DNA of 64,000 nt. It comes from Brachynemurus nebulosus (taxonomy: Eukaryota; Arthropoda; Insecta; Neuroptera; Myrmeleontidae). Each line of letters opens with the position of its first letter. The stretch's first letter is position 1. The notes below the pieces were generated by a model. The model had not been told where the DNA came from. It ran no database searches and worked only from the letters and a program-made list of their open reading frames with translations. The stretch covers positions 7,546,055 to 7,610,054 of the forward strand of contig JAPWDM010000020.1 of the NCBI GenBank assembly GCA_035578155.1, given 5' to 3'. The translations under genes were made by a program, and so were the position numbers. Of the stretch, positions 45,371 to 57,504 are shown piece by piece.

Positions 45371-47032
45371 GCCCCTCCCAATCCCAATAAGACAGTGAGC
45401 GCTCTGTTATACAGATCAAACCCAGATCTACCAATATGTAAATTTTTCTTCTCGTATTTACGTAATAATTATTGATATTTATGTCAAAATGTCTTTAAAT
45501 GTCTTATATAAATCAACTATAAGCTTTCCATTTTTTCTACTAAAAATCATTTTCTCTCAATATTTTCATAGATAATTTGACCAAAATAATAAACTCCTCC
45601 CCATGCACCGTCAAAACGACAAAACAGTAAATAGAATTTCCCCTTTTTTAGGGGAAAGATATATTTAGGACTCGATTTTTTGGCGATATCTGAATATATA
45701 AATATATATATACTTGTTCTTGTTTTTTCTTAACATATTCTTTATTATTTAAAAATCTAATTTTGGCCAACAAACACGATACGTCACGATACACACGGCC
45801 TTCATACATATGAAAACAGTCAAACCGCAGTAGGAGAACACATACGAACGAGTCACGCCCACGGAGTCACCCCTATTCTAACGTATACAATACATAGTTA
45901 ACAACAGCATTTTAAACTGCTACAGTGAGTCTCAGAAAAATAGTTTCATAAAAAAAATATTACATATAAAATAATAAAGGTGATTGCATATTACAGACCA
46001 CAGAATAACACAGAACGAGCGGTAATATTTCTATACTACTGAAATCAGTGTAATGCTAAAGGACAAAAGATATTCCACCACTATATGTGCACGCGGAGTT
46101 GTGTGTGGTAGTGCGCTAAATGGTTATGTGTATGCGTGTCTTGTATACGCATATGTTAAAAAAAATATATAATATGTATGCGCTACGTAGATGTACGTAT
46201 ACACGGTAACACAACACCAACCACACCAACAATATGACAACAATTGAAACACACCCATTGGTAGCTTGTAAGTCAATGACAACATAGTTCTGTAAAATGC
46301 ACATACGTGCACATAAGTGATTGCAGAAAAGAGACAGTTATATTCGTTCTATTTGTTCTGTGTTACAGACAGTAACGTATCCCACTTTCTATCCTTTTTT
46401 GATATAAGTACAAACAATTAAGCAAGTTCTTTTTTGCATTTATACATGTGAAATTCAGAGTTAATAATGGTCATCTTAATTTATATGGACAATTAAAAGC
46501 AACTTTTTTTCAAAATGAATTGTGACAATAAGTTGATTAATAGTATTCAACACGAAAATTTAGATCGTCAAGACCAATCAGTATCAACCACTGTCGAAAT
46601 CTAAAATATTAACTGAATTATTATAAAATATTAATAATTATTATTTAACGTATATTTATTTTTACATAGTCATTCAAATTATAATAATACTTACAAATTT
46701 GGATCAAACGGCACGGCAGAAAAAACTCAAATTGAAATTTTCTTTTGAATGATTTAAACAAATTTTAGCAGCTCAAGAGTTATCACCAAACATTTTAAGC
46801 CATCATAATAATTCCAAACGTAGACTCTTACGTAATCTCGTTTCGTAACTATTTGTGAAACAAACTATTATTATTTATTTATTACAATATGATGTGTATT
46901 TGAAATACTCCCAAAATATTTATTAACTTGTTTGGAACATACTGTAATGCTATCATAACAAGAAACGAAAAGGGGAGTCCGCACGTGTTCTTATTATTGT
47001 GATATTCTAAAATGTCTTCACTTCTACTCTCA
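45371..47032. other. AT-rich DNA without a gene
   Basis: No supported coding frame. The minus frames around 46116-46312 have no recognisable domain. Confidence 0.45.
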
Positions 47033-48752
47033 TAAGGAAAGGTATCCAACTGTATCTCTCAAAAATTTTTGAAACTTTGGTGGATTGTAGATCTCATTAA
47101 AACTAATCACGAGCCATATTTCTTTCGTGCCCATAAGCGGTTTAAGGAGGTGAAACTCACCCCTGAAAATTTAAGTATTTTTTCAATTTTCTTAAATATC
47201 TTGGAAATGGTAAGAACTTTGGTGGGGAAACTGTATGTATTTGTAAATGGTACTTTAAAATTTTTATTATGATACCAAAATTATAGTTATAAAATCATTT
47301 TAAAAAATTATAAAATTTATAAAATCATTAACAATTCATTACAAAATTCGAGATTCATTGACCATATTTTTGCTCATTATTAAATTAAAAAGTTAAAATT
47401 TTCCCAAGATAATATTAGCGAAGGGTGTATTTATGCAAGGTGTATTTATGCAACAAGAAATAAACTGGTGTGATGTAAAATATATTAATTAAAAATTCTT
47501 TTATTTACACATAACAGTCTCCTCTTACCAAAAAATACCTGATAAAATTAGGGGTTGGGAGAGGGCGATGAAACCTCAATGATTTTATAACTTTAATTTT
47601 GGTATCATAATAAACATCTTAAAGTGCCATTTACAAATATATATAGTTTCCCTACCGAAGCTCTTACCATTTCTAAGATATTTAACCCTAGAATCATACG
47701 TTGGTCTACGAGTCAAGTTAATCATACATCGGCGTCGTTTCGACGAATGGACTTTTTACGGGGAGTTTTAGAGTTTATTTGCAAAAAACATTTTTTTTAC
47801 ATAACAATACTACAAAAGCGAACAAAATATTTAAAAAAATTGGATTATGAAAAATTTCTTAATGTAAATATTTATTAATTTTTTTTAATCTTTTTATCAA
47901 AGCATATTTTCATTATAAAAATTAAATAAAAAATATATAAATACATTAATTGTAATAATTAATTTATGAACTATTATGAATCAGTGGACATGTGTGACTT
48001 TACAGAATGTGAAATTTCTCAGTCATAAATATTCCTATAGATATGTAGTTATTTCCCCATTAGGCACATTTGTAAATTTTCTAAAATTTGTTAGTAATTT
48101 TTCGAATAAGCTCTCAAAAATAATAAAAATTAAAATATTTTCCACAAAATAAATTGTTAATCTTTTATTAAGTCATTCGAAACGCATTCTTTAGTTTTCG
48201 ATTCAATATATTCAAACTTCAGTATTATGCCGTCTCTATAAGTCAAACAGCTGTAATCATCTTTCACATTATCATAATCATTGAATAAATTTATTATAAC
48301 ATCCATATCTTTAATAGATTTTAGAAAAATTAGGAAAACTTTTATATGTGGAGTACAAAATCTTTAAAAAAAACATAGGTTAATCATACATCGTCGTCCT
48401 TTTGACGCACACTATTTTAGTATAAAAAAAACGACAATAGCTATAAATAAAATTGATATGTGTTATGTGTTATAATAACAAATAAATTAGATAACAGAAG
48501 TTTCACAACGAGCAGGTACCGACAAGTCACATTATTGGAGCAGGTAGAGAAGTTCGTTCGTCGTTTTGACGAGTATGTATGATTCTAGGGTTAAGAAAAT
48601 TGAAAAAAACTCAAATTTTCAGGGGTGAGTTTCACCCCCTTAAACCGCTCATGGGCACGAATGAAATATGGCTCGTGATTAGTTTTAATGAGATCTACAA
48701 TCCACCAAAGTTTCAAAAATTTTTGAGAGATACAGTTGGGTACCTTTCCTTG
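47033..48752. mobile_element. Long-TIR transposon, CAAGGAAAGG family, copy 2
   Basis: The left end is TAAGGAAAGGTATCCAACTG and the inverted right end CAAGGAAAGGTACCCAACTG, with TCA on both sides (47030-47032, 48753-48755). It is collinear with 15326-16875 through TTTGGTGGATTGTAGATCTC and the CTAATCACGAG and GGTGAAACTCACCCCTGAAA blocks. A piggyBac-type element is inserted at 47682-48594; without it the element is about 810 bp. Conserved short frames in both copies reflect common descent, not coding. Confidence 0.83.
47682..48594. mobile_element. piggyBac-type element nested in 47033-48752
   Basis: TTAA at both borders and terminal repeats TTAACCCTAGAATCATACG / inverted TTAACCCTAGAATCATACAT. 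Subterminal CGTCGTTTCGACG-like palindromes follow AATCATACATCG near 47727 and 48385 and lie just inside the right end. No transposase frame survives, though at 913 bp it is larger than a usual MITE. Confidence 0.87.
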
Positions 48753-49795
48753 TCAGTTATTTCATCTTCCCCTCCCGCCGCCAGGTAGTGAGAACACACA
48801 AACATGCGTCGTTGTATATGTATTAGTAACTTTTGAAGAAACATGTACTGTATTACAACTCTAAGAAAAAAGTAAAGGTAATAAAATTTTGAAAAAAATA
48901 TGATTGGTTAAAAAAGATGACAAGGATGAAAAAGCAGCTTGTACCACAGAACACTAGAAGCCAACTAACATAAAAAAAGTGAAATTCGCTTGGAGTCCTT
49001 TGTAACCCAGTCACAGCTTAAGGCATTAGTCCGTCAGTAGTCGTCGTCGAGTCAACATACCATTGTATTAACAATATACCCATTGTTACTTGAACACGTT
49101 GAACAGCTCTCTCTGGTAATACGTGTGTTGTGGTTGTATGCGTGTATACACATACTACTACAAAAAACCAAACTAATACACTGCAAACAGTGTGTATGTA
49201 CACAAACAGAGCACGTCACAAACTCATTACAAGTGGAACAGAGGCAAAGCCTATCTAGTTTGTCCCCTTGGCTTGTACAGTGACAGTTTAATTTATTTAT
49301 CTCTCTCACACAAAAATGTGACAAACTAAGTCGGATTTACATAGGTAAAAAAAACTTCATAATTCAAAAAGTTAAATGAATGGATATAATTTTTAAAATT
49401 ATTGATTTAGATTATAATTTAACATTTCTAAATCATATTTTGTACTGCCATATTCTATTTTGAATTGAAAAGTAATATTTTTATGAATGTTGCTGCAAGA
49501 GGGCAGTTTCGTACTGAGAATAATTTATTTCATTTTTTGCTATAGTGTAAATCCAACTTGTAAAATTTTATTACGTTTAATTTTTTCTTAGAGTTGTAGG
49601 ATAGTAAAACGAAAAGAGCTGTTATGTTGATCTTATACATATATGCTTGAACTTGTCACATAATACATAATGATTTACGTTATTTGTAATTTAACAAGGG
49701 GACAAACTAGCAGTGGCGGCTCGTGAGCTTTAAGACTGGGTATGCGCTTTCAAAAAGGTAAATCACACTTAATGTGTAAAGAGGTACTAAAATAG

Positions 49796-49974
49796 CAGGC
49801 GGGTCACGTGTCCCGGGCGGCAGGTTTTGAGGGGCGCCAAAATTAGGTATGTGAGGTTTTTTTCTTCTTTTGCTCGTCACTTGCTTTTTGGGAGGAAAAA
49901 AGGAAATACTTTTTCTACAGAGGCGCCATTTTTTGACCTTGCCCCGGGCGCCACTTAGGCTAAGTCCGGGCCTG
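49796..49974. repeat. GC-rich MITE-like segment
   Basis: CAGGCGGGTCACGTGTCCCG at the left and CTAAGTCCGGGCCTG at the right are partial inverted repeats, with GGCGCC near each end. No duplication was identified. The 124-codon minus frame and 87-codon plus frame across it are shadows of each other. Confidence 0.45.
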
Positions 49975-50450
49975 GATAACATACAAGAGAAAAGCTTTTT
50001 TGGTATCAAACAACCACCTAATTTTAGAATATTTATCAAAAGAAGTTTGGAAAATGATGTGCAAACGCTTTTTTGTAACAAACTGAGTTGTAGAAAATAT
50101 AAGATTCAGGAAAAATATAAAAATATCGAATAACTTTTCTTTCACAGTCAAAGTAAAACACCAGCAATATTTTTATGAGGCTAAATAAACACGATTTAAA
50201 TTACCTTCAATAGTCTAAAGAAAAATTATTTTCGTCAATATTCCTTAAAAAAAGTTGTGTTAATTACTTTATGTTGTGTTAATAACGCAACCGTTGTTTT
50301 TTAGTCATTTAAAAAAAAGACAGTAGGTAATAAAATCTTAATAATCAAATCACAGTTGACAGCAACGATAAATTTATAAGTATAGGAAGCATGCTAAAAA
50401 ATTTAAAAGCTGAGGTGATTAGAGCACAAGTTAAGATTTGGTTAGTTCGG

Positions 50451-50705
50451 CTGTTATCGAATATACGATAAGCGCCGAGCCTGGTGCCTACGATGGAAAA
50501 GAACTATACGGTTAAGCCACTAATACAGCTGCACATATACATATACATATGTAGATTCAGTATAGCCATTACATCGACTGTTATCGAATATACGATATGC
50601 GCCGATCCTGGTGCCTACCATGCCAAAGGACTACCAGTATTATAAACCACTAATACAACTGCACAGATACATAATATACATATGCAGATTCAGTACACAC
50701 GGATA
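50451..50705 (+). repeat. 127-bp tandem duplication
   Basis: CTGTTATCGAATATACGATA, GCGCCGAGCCTGGTGCCTAC, CACTAATACAGCTGCACA and AGATTCAGTA recur 127 bp later with substitutions. Confidence 0.8.
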
Positions 50706-51345
50706 TGCTCAGATGATGATCGCATAGCTGAGTAGGTACATATGCGTATGTACGTCCTATACACAGCTACATAGACTGGCTACAGGGTCTATTGTTGATC
50801 GTGTCTATATGTAACACGTACTGTGGACCATATTTATGCATTTTAGGTATATCATAATTAGGTATGTATAATTGGTATAATATATGCATTCTAATGTGCA
50901 ATATATATGCAATAATGTAAGGTAAATCTTATGGAAATTGTATATTTAAATTATTTTGTAAACAATGTTATTTTCGTTATAAATTTATTTCAGTTTTTAA
51001 GAAACAGCTAGGGTAAGCGGCGTCTACCCCGCATACCTGGAATAACCGCCACTGCAAACTAGATTGGCTTTGCCTCTGTTCCACTTGTAATGAGTTTGTG
51101 ACGTACTCTGTTTGTGTACATACACACTGTTTGCAGTGTATTAGTTTGGTTTTTTGTAGTAGTATGTGTATACACGCATACAACCACAACACACGTATTA
51201 CCAGAGAGAGCTGTTCAACGTGTTTAACTAACAATGGGTATATTGTTAATACAATGTTATGTTGACTCGACGACGACTACTGACGGACTAATGCCTTAAG
51301 CTGTGACTGGGTTACAAAGGACTCCAAGCGAATTTCTACTTGGTT

Positions 51346-51919
51346 TATTGGTACTCTTATTTTGATGTGTGTCGTCGGTACATAAATTATTATTTAAATG
51401 TGTTTTGTTTCAGCTTGTTGGTATAATAGAACAAATTTGGTAAAATAATTTTACAATAATGATAATTAATGCCGAAGTTTGGAATTCTCTGTTACAGTTT
51501 TCCGCTAAAGTTACTCACTTATGAATAAAAATTCACTTTTTAATCTGTGTTGTGTACCAACAATATTACCAACAATGTTTTATGACAGTTAAAGTTTTTA
51601 TTTTGGTTTGTTTAAAAATTCAAGTGTAATTTTTAATGTAATTTTTAATTAAATTAATATTGTAATTAAAGTAATGCAACTAAATATTTGTAATTAAAGA
51701 AATTCAACAATACCAGAATTACCGTTCTTGCAATATTCATAACGTCCTGTGAAATAAAAACATACAAAAATATTTCAAACATATTTTAACCAAAATTTAT
51801 GAAAAACAGTGTTCGGTTTTTTTTTTACTATACAGTACCTATCAATTCAAAAGTCGGCAGATGTTTACATATTGTCGTAAAAAAAAAATTATTTTTATTG
51901 TTAAAAAATTTTTATTATA
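51346..51919. other. AT-rich DNA without a gene
   Basis: Nothing recognised. Confidence 0.5.
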
Positions 51920-52097
51920 CAGGGTGCGAATAATTTTAGTTTGGTCAGAGGCGTATTCAGAGAAATTCATATTAAACGATAAGCTGGCTGGGATGCGATT
52001 TTCTCAGATAGCGAATTCCGAAAAAATTTTTATGTCCGGCAATTTTACACCGAGATAAACCATCTCTCAAAAGGATGAAACTTATTTACTTTACACC

Positions 52098-52100
<3 letters not shown>
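51920..52100. mobile_element. CAGGGTG-ended MITE, 181 bp
   Basis: CAGGGTGCGAATAATTTTAG at the left and, inverted, CAGGGTGTAAAGTAAATAAG at the right, with ATA on both outer sides. Directly followed by a (TA)n run, so the insertion was into TA-rich DNA. Confidence 0.72.
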
Positions 52101-52158
<58 letters not shown>

Positions 52159-52174
52159 ATATATATGTATATAT

Positions 52175-52263
<89 letters not shown>
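52101..52263. repeat. (TA)n microsatellite
   Basis: TA run with TGTG and TATC interruptions, about 160 bp. Its right flank TCCAACGTTTTCAAGAAATT is the complement of the left flank of the run at 19482-19637. Confidence 0.95.
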
Positions 52264-52266
<3 letters not shown>

Positions 52267-52330
52267 CAACGTTTTCAAGAAATTTCTTAAAAATCAGGTA
52301 TTTCGTTCTTGAGTTATCGTACCCTCTTTT
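52264..52330 (-). repeat. (TA)n-linked repeat fragment
   Basis: AGAAATTTCTTAAAAATCAG and TATTTCGTTCTTGAGTTATC match 20045-20090. The block joins the (TA)n run at one end. Confidence 0.65.
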
Positions 52331-52564
52331 AAAATAGTTGCTGTACCTCTGTACTCTTACTTGTTCTTACATCAAAATTATACATGTACCTATCATAATT
52401 ATGTGATCGTGTGGGTATACGATATTGGCGTTATACATATTATATACACTATATCTTCTTTGACTATACATAGTGTGTCGAATATGTGCTTAGAATGTGA
52501 GTAACTTAAGACTTTAAGATTACATCACTTAAAATTACATCTCTAAGATCACATTCTAAGACAC

Positions 52565-52986
<422 letters not shown>

Positions 52987-54204
52987 GGCTGTAATAGCTC
53001 AATTCCATTCTGGAAATTCGCTAAAAGGAAGAGCGAATGATTGCACGCTTGATTTAGTTCGCTTTAAATTATTTGAGCCAAGCTTGCCATCACCCGTTCG
53101 TCATATGCATTGTAAAACCTTTATTTTATATGTTAAACTATCAATTATATATTTTTATGTTAACTATATGTTAAACAATCAACTAAAAAGTTTTGTAAAG
53201 ATTTATGTTGCAAGAAAGGTGGCGTAGCCACGCGGTTTTGTACTCTCAATAAATGTATAATGTGGTTCGGAAAATATTTTTCTTTATTTTCAATTCTTTT
53301 TTTTAGTAGCAGTCCGAGAGGTTAATTTTGTTAAGGGGAATCGATCCACAGACCCTAATCACCTTCCACTGCCACCTCCAAAGTTCACTAACACCTTGAG
53401 CGAGGCTCTGCGGATCTAAACAACCCTCTCCACAATATAACATACATTGAAATCTTTATTAGAAAATTTTATTTTAAATTTTTATTTTAAATTTTTTTGC
53501 TACAATACATAGTATTTACGTTGTGCACTACTAATAGGTACTTACGCAATTAACACAACCAACACAACCAATTTTAACAAAACTGATTATTTAAATATTT
53601 CTTTTTAACCCTTAAGTATATACATAATATCACTAAATCACAAAATCAAAAAATATAGTGCTGGGCTTGAGTAACAAAAAAGGGTATTTTGCAATTTTCA
53701 AAAGTATATAACTCAAAAACTATAAGAGTTAAAATTTTTAAAAATTATAGTTGAATTCAGGATGTTAAAGATTATAATTAACCAAAGTTTCAAAAAAATC
53801 TGTGATAGTCAGGTTGAAAATCATTTATGTTTGGTTGGTTTTAAAAAGAATGACCCATACCCATAAATAAATTGGTTTCTGCGTCTGAGATATAATATAT
53901 TATGTACTTTTACTCTACAATACATAAACTAATTACAGTGCACTCTTGTGTTAATTTTTATAAATATAAGCTGTTAATTTTTATAAATATAAGTTATTTC
54001 TTGACCAGTTGAGCTGGAATTTGGTAGAAGTAGTTCAGGTTGAGTTAGTAGATGGGTTGAATCGTAAATCGAGCAAAGTTTCAAAATGGTTTAAATATTA
54101 AAATTAAAAAAAAATCATTTTATGATAAAATAAACGAACAATATTTGTATCGAAAAAATTAGATTTATTAATGCAATAGCAGCGCGTAAAATTTCTTACA
54201 AATA
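52987..54204. other. Mostly AT-rich; no gene assigned
   Basis: 53310-53440 is richer in GC (GGGGAATCGATCCACAGACC). On the minus strand it gives a short open stretch and a GGATCGATTCCCC string like a tRNA B box, but nothing definable. Confidence 0.35.
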
Positions 54205-54310
54205 TTAATAGATTTGAGTGTTACTTTATGGTATTCCATATTTGTAAATAATACTTTACTTTGCAAAATACCACTTTTATTTTTGAAACTGTGACAATAT
54301 TGTTTCGAAC
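54205..54310 (-). repeat. Interspersed repeat shared with 15.0 kb
   Basis: GAGTGTTACTTTATGGTATT, CATATTTGTAAATAATACTT and AAATACCACTTTTATTTTTG are the complement of 14995-15075. The copy is interrupted by the hAT MITE at 54311. Confidence 0.65.
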
Positions 54311-54766
54311 CAGGGCCGGCCTGAGGGGTGTGCGAAGTATGCAGCCGCACACTCGAGCCTTTTGGAGGGGCATAAAATTGGCCAATTTTGGTAAAAAAAT
54401 AAATTTTGCAAATTTTTAGAAATTGATTTAAATGTTGGACATAAATATTTAAACTAGAAGGAACTTTTTCTCAAAACTATTACAGTTGAATTTCAAGGCA
54501 AAACCGATTATCTACCCCAATGAGTTCTGAAATACAGTAGTTTGATGCGCTTGACCAAGGTCTAAGGTCAGTAGAGCAGTCGTCTGCCCGTGTGACGGGA
54601 ACCGGGAACAAGACGTTAGGGTTAGGGACAGACTTTTGCACCACTGTGCCACGCGCATCTCGCCTCGCACAGGTGCCGAGCGGTTACAGAGGGGCATAAA
54701 ATGTCCCGGTAGGGGCATAAAATGTGAATTTTGCACACTTGCAATTTTTGTCTTAGGCCGGTCCTG
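54311..54766. mobile_element. hAT MITE, 456 bp, with tRNA-like segment
   Basis: Ends CAGGGCCGGCCTGAGG and, inverted, CAGGACCGGCCTAAGA. An exact 8-bp duplication TTTCGAAC lies at 54303-54310 and 54767-54774. The GC-richer interior carries, on the minus strand, GCGTGGCACAGTGGTGCAAA (A-box-like) and CCCGGTTCCCGTC (B-box-like), and on the plus strand one TTAGGGTTAGGG. The 74-codon minus frame is not credible. Confidence 0.9.
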
Positions 54767-54830
54767 TTTCGAACCGTTAGTTCATTTTCAAACAGAATGT
54801 GTTTGAAAATGAACTAACGGTTCGAAACAC
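54767..54830. repeat. 64-bp hairpin
   Basis: TTTCGAACCGTTAGTTCATT faces AATGAACTAACGGTTCGAAA. The arms are about 29 bp, around CAGAATG. One copy of the hAT target duplication is its first 8 bp, so the hAT MITE inserted into the left foot of this hairpin. Confidence 0.9.
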
Positions 54831-54871
54831 TATATGTACTGTTAACAGAAAGCAAAACAAAAATAAGTTAA

Positions 54872-55350
54872 ATCCTACAAAACACAGATATTTGGGAATA
54901 TCTGTACAAAAATGACGCCGAGAATATTTTGTGTTAACACTTTAATGCTTAAAAAAAGAGTTGAAATCCATTGTTATGCCGAGAATAGGTGTAAATAATT
55001 ATGCTTTGGTACAGGGACCATTTAAAAAAATAATCCAAAAGAAAAAATTACAACAAATTTCCGGAATGAAAACTTTTGTTGTTCTCGGCTCTAATTTTTG
55101 CTTGATATTGAACAAAAGTAAAAAAAATTTGAGCCAAGTACAACAAAAGTTTTCATTCCGGAAATTTGTTGTAATTTTTTCTTTTGGATTATTTTTTTAA
55201 ATGGTCCCTGTACCAAAGCATAATTATTTACACCTATTCTCGGCATAACAATGGATTTCAACTCTTTTTTTAAGCATTAAAATGTTAACACAAAATATTC
55301 TCGGCGTCATTTTTGTACAGATATTCCCAAATATCTGTGTTTTGTAGGAT
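54872..55350. mobile_element. 479-bp near-perfect palindrome
   Basis: ATCCTACAAAACACAGATAT at the left and its complement at 55350. Arms are about 227 bp with almost no mismatches, through GACGCCGAGAATATTTTGTG and GGTACAGGGACCATTT, with a loop of about 23 bp. Non-coding; the 79-codon frame in it reads across the loop. Such mirror identity implies recent origin or arm-to-arm correction. Confidence 0.9.
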
Positions 55351-55620
55351 ATGTCAATATGTGAGTATTATCACAATAAGTATTTCCGAATTTGGATTAT
55401 CTAAATGATTAATGTAAATTACTTTATTATGTTTGCTTTTAAATGACAGATACTTGTCATTATCGAAATTTTGATTGTAAATATCTCGTAAACGGAGCGT
55501 GGTAGCGAAAAAATAACGAAACTTTTGAAGGCTTAAGCGAAGCAAGTTGTGGGTATTCCGACCATATTGGGACTATTAAAATGTGGTTTTCATTATCGAA
55601 AATTATCGATATTTCACTTA
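55351..55620. other. AT-rich DNA without a gene
   Basis: ATTATCGAAAATTATCGATA near 55593 precedes the large palindrome and resembles the sequence at that palindrome's centre (56368-56390). Confidence 0.5.
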
Positions 55621-57107
55621 CAAGTAAAGGTCCCGAGGCCGGACCTATCGATTTTGATGAAACTTAAATATGTTGTAGAACACTAAAAACTAAGGGACAC
55701 GTATTTTTTTTTATCTGCGGAAAAACGGTTTGAAGGGGTGAAATCGCCCTCCAAAAATTGGGGTAAAAATTTAATTTTTCAAATATCTCGAAAACAGTAA
55801 GAGATAGAGCAAAAGTTTAAATTGGAAAAATTACTCTTTTTTAAAGAGCTATCTATTGATATGCAATTTGTTCATATTACACCAACAGGGGTGGTTGGGG
55901 GTTAAAATTTGGGGGTTAATTTTGCAAAAAGGGGGTGAAAAATAAACATTAAAAAATGTTGTTTACAGATTTGAAATCTACGTCAAAAGATCTAATTGAC
56001 CTGTTTTTGCTCAATATCCTAATATTAAGTCTAGGGGTAGTTAACTAGAGGGTGACTATGTCGAATAATCGTACTATTTGGGTATTTCAAGAAGTTCTTC
56101 TCCATGGAAAATAGCTTGAGACAATTAGAATAACGTAGAAATGAAATTCTCGAATTCAAAATTGAGTTTGAGCAACATTGGAGAGGGGGTGAGTCACCCT
56201 CTTAAATTACATACTAGTTTACATACACTAATTTTTGCAATTAACACACTGACAGGGGGTAGTAATGTCACAATAGATGGTTCTGAAGTTAGACTATCGT
56301 ATGTAAGGTTTTTATTAGGTTCCGTTATTTTAGGTTAGGGTATGTAATTTTCGGTATCGATAATTTTCGATAAGGAAAACTATAATATCCATTAAAAAAC
56401 AAACCTAATAAGGACCTTACATATGATAGTCCAACTTCAGAACCACTTATTGTGACATTATTTTACCCACTATCAGTGTGTTAATAGCAAAAATTAGTGT
56501 ATATAAACTAGTATGTATGTAATTTAAGAGGGTGACTCACCGCCTCCCCAATCTTGCTCAAACTCAATTTTGAATTCGAGAATTTCATTTCTACGTTATT
56601 CTAATTGTCTTAAGCTATTTTCCATGAAGAAGAACTTCTTGAAATACCCAAATAGTACGACTATGCGACATAGCCACCCTCTAGTTAACTACCCCTAGAC
56701 TTAATATTAGGGCATTGAACAAAAATAGGTAAATTAGATTTTTTGACGTAGATTTCAAATCTGTAAACAAAATTTTTATATTGTTTATTTTCACCCCCTT
56801 TTTGCAAAATTAACCCCCAGATTTTAACCCCCAACCACCCCTGTTGATGTAATATGAACAAATTGCATATCAATAGATAGCTCTTTAAAAAAGAGCAATA
56901 TCGCCAATTTAAACTTTTGCTCTATCTCTTACGGTTTTCGAGATATTTGAAAAATTAAATTTTTACCCCAATTTTTGGAGGGCGATTTCACCCCTTCAAA
57001 CCGTTTTTCCGCAGATAAAAAAAATACGTGTCCCTTAGTTTTTAGTGTTCTACAACATATTTAAGTTTCAACAAAATCGATAGGTCCGGCCTCGGGACCT
57101 TTACTTG
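55621..57107. mobile_element. 1.49-kb near-perfect palindromic transposon
   Basis: Ends CAAGTAAAGGTCCCGAGGCC and its complement, with TTA on both sides (55618-55620, 57108-57110). The arms 55621-56321 and 56401-57107 are about 700 bp each with a loop of about 79 bp. Shared blocks include GGACACGTATTTTTTTT, GGGTGAAATCGCCCTCC, GGGGGTTAATTTTGCAAAAA, AACTAGAGGGTG and GATAGTC-containing inner ends. No transposase. A diverged single arm lies at 45125-45370. Confidence 0.93.
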
Positions 57108-57179
57108 TTAGTAAAGATAAACGGAATCGAATGTTATGTGTATTAATGAATATAAGTGGCAACTTTTATAAAACTCGTA

Positions 57180-57500
57180 AAGATGTCGTAAAACCAACTT
57201 CACCATCGAATTCATCAGCCTAAAAGACGCCAAACAGTGGAAGCTGACACAAATTCTAGATTATTCTACTCGTCAACTAGGAGAGATATCAAAAAACAGA
57301 CTTCACTATTGAATTGGTTACTAAAAATTAGATTAAGTAGCGCAGTTTGACAAAAATTCTCGAATATTCTATTCGTCAACTACCAAAGATATCGAAAAAC
57401 CGGTTGCTCCATTTAATTGGTCATCGAAAATGAGACTAAATATCTCATTTTGATAAATGTTCTAGAATATTCTATTAGTCAATCAGCAAAGAAGAAAACA
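57180..57500 (+). repeat. 103-bp satellite array, direct arm of second locus
   Basis: About three units in the same orientation as 6570-7310, with AAAGATATC, CTTCACTATTGAATTGG and TTCTAGAATATTCTATT blocks. Perfect TTC-nn-GAA-nn-TTC strings start at 57357 and 57460 (103 bp apart); a decayed one starts at 57255. Confidence 0.82.
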
Positions 57501-57504
57501 TTTG

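Larger units (their letters stand above)
49711..51054. mobile_element. hAT-type element, 1.34 kb, 8-bp target duplication
   Basis: CAGTGGCGGCTCGTGAG on the left and, inverted, CAGTGGCGGTTATTCCAGG on the right, with an exact CAAACTAG duplication (49703-49710, 51055-51062). No transposase was found. It carries a tandem duplication (50451-50705) and a GC-rich segment (49796-49974). Confidence 0.87.
48973..51345. mobile_element. Long-TIR element (~290-bp arms) split by a hAT insertion
   Basis: GAAATTCGCTTGGAGTCCTT at the left and AAGGACTCCAAGCGAATTTC at the right start arms of about 290 bp. The arms run through GGCATTAGTCCGTCAGTAGT, ACGTGTGTTGTGGTTGTATG and AGAGGCAAAGCC with very few differences. 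Without the hAT insertion the element is about 1.0 kb. Overlapping frames in both arms are mirror images. Target duplication unclear. Confidence 0.85.

Noticed and set aside
49018..49324. Cys-rich minus-strand frames at 49.0-49.3 kb and their mirror at 50.98-51.23 kb
   Set aside because: They are the two arms of one inverted repeat; the cysteines come from a (CA/TG)-rich stretch.
49707..50151. Overlapping frames at 49.7-50.15 kb
   Set aside because: They cross the borders of a hAT element and a GC-rich MITE and mirror each other on the two strands.
54560..54670. A functional tRNA gene inside the hAT MITE
   Set aside because: Box-like strings exist but no cloverleaf with proper stems could be drawn.
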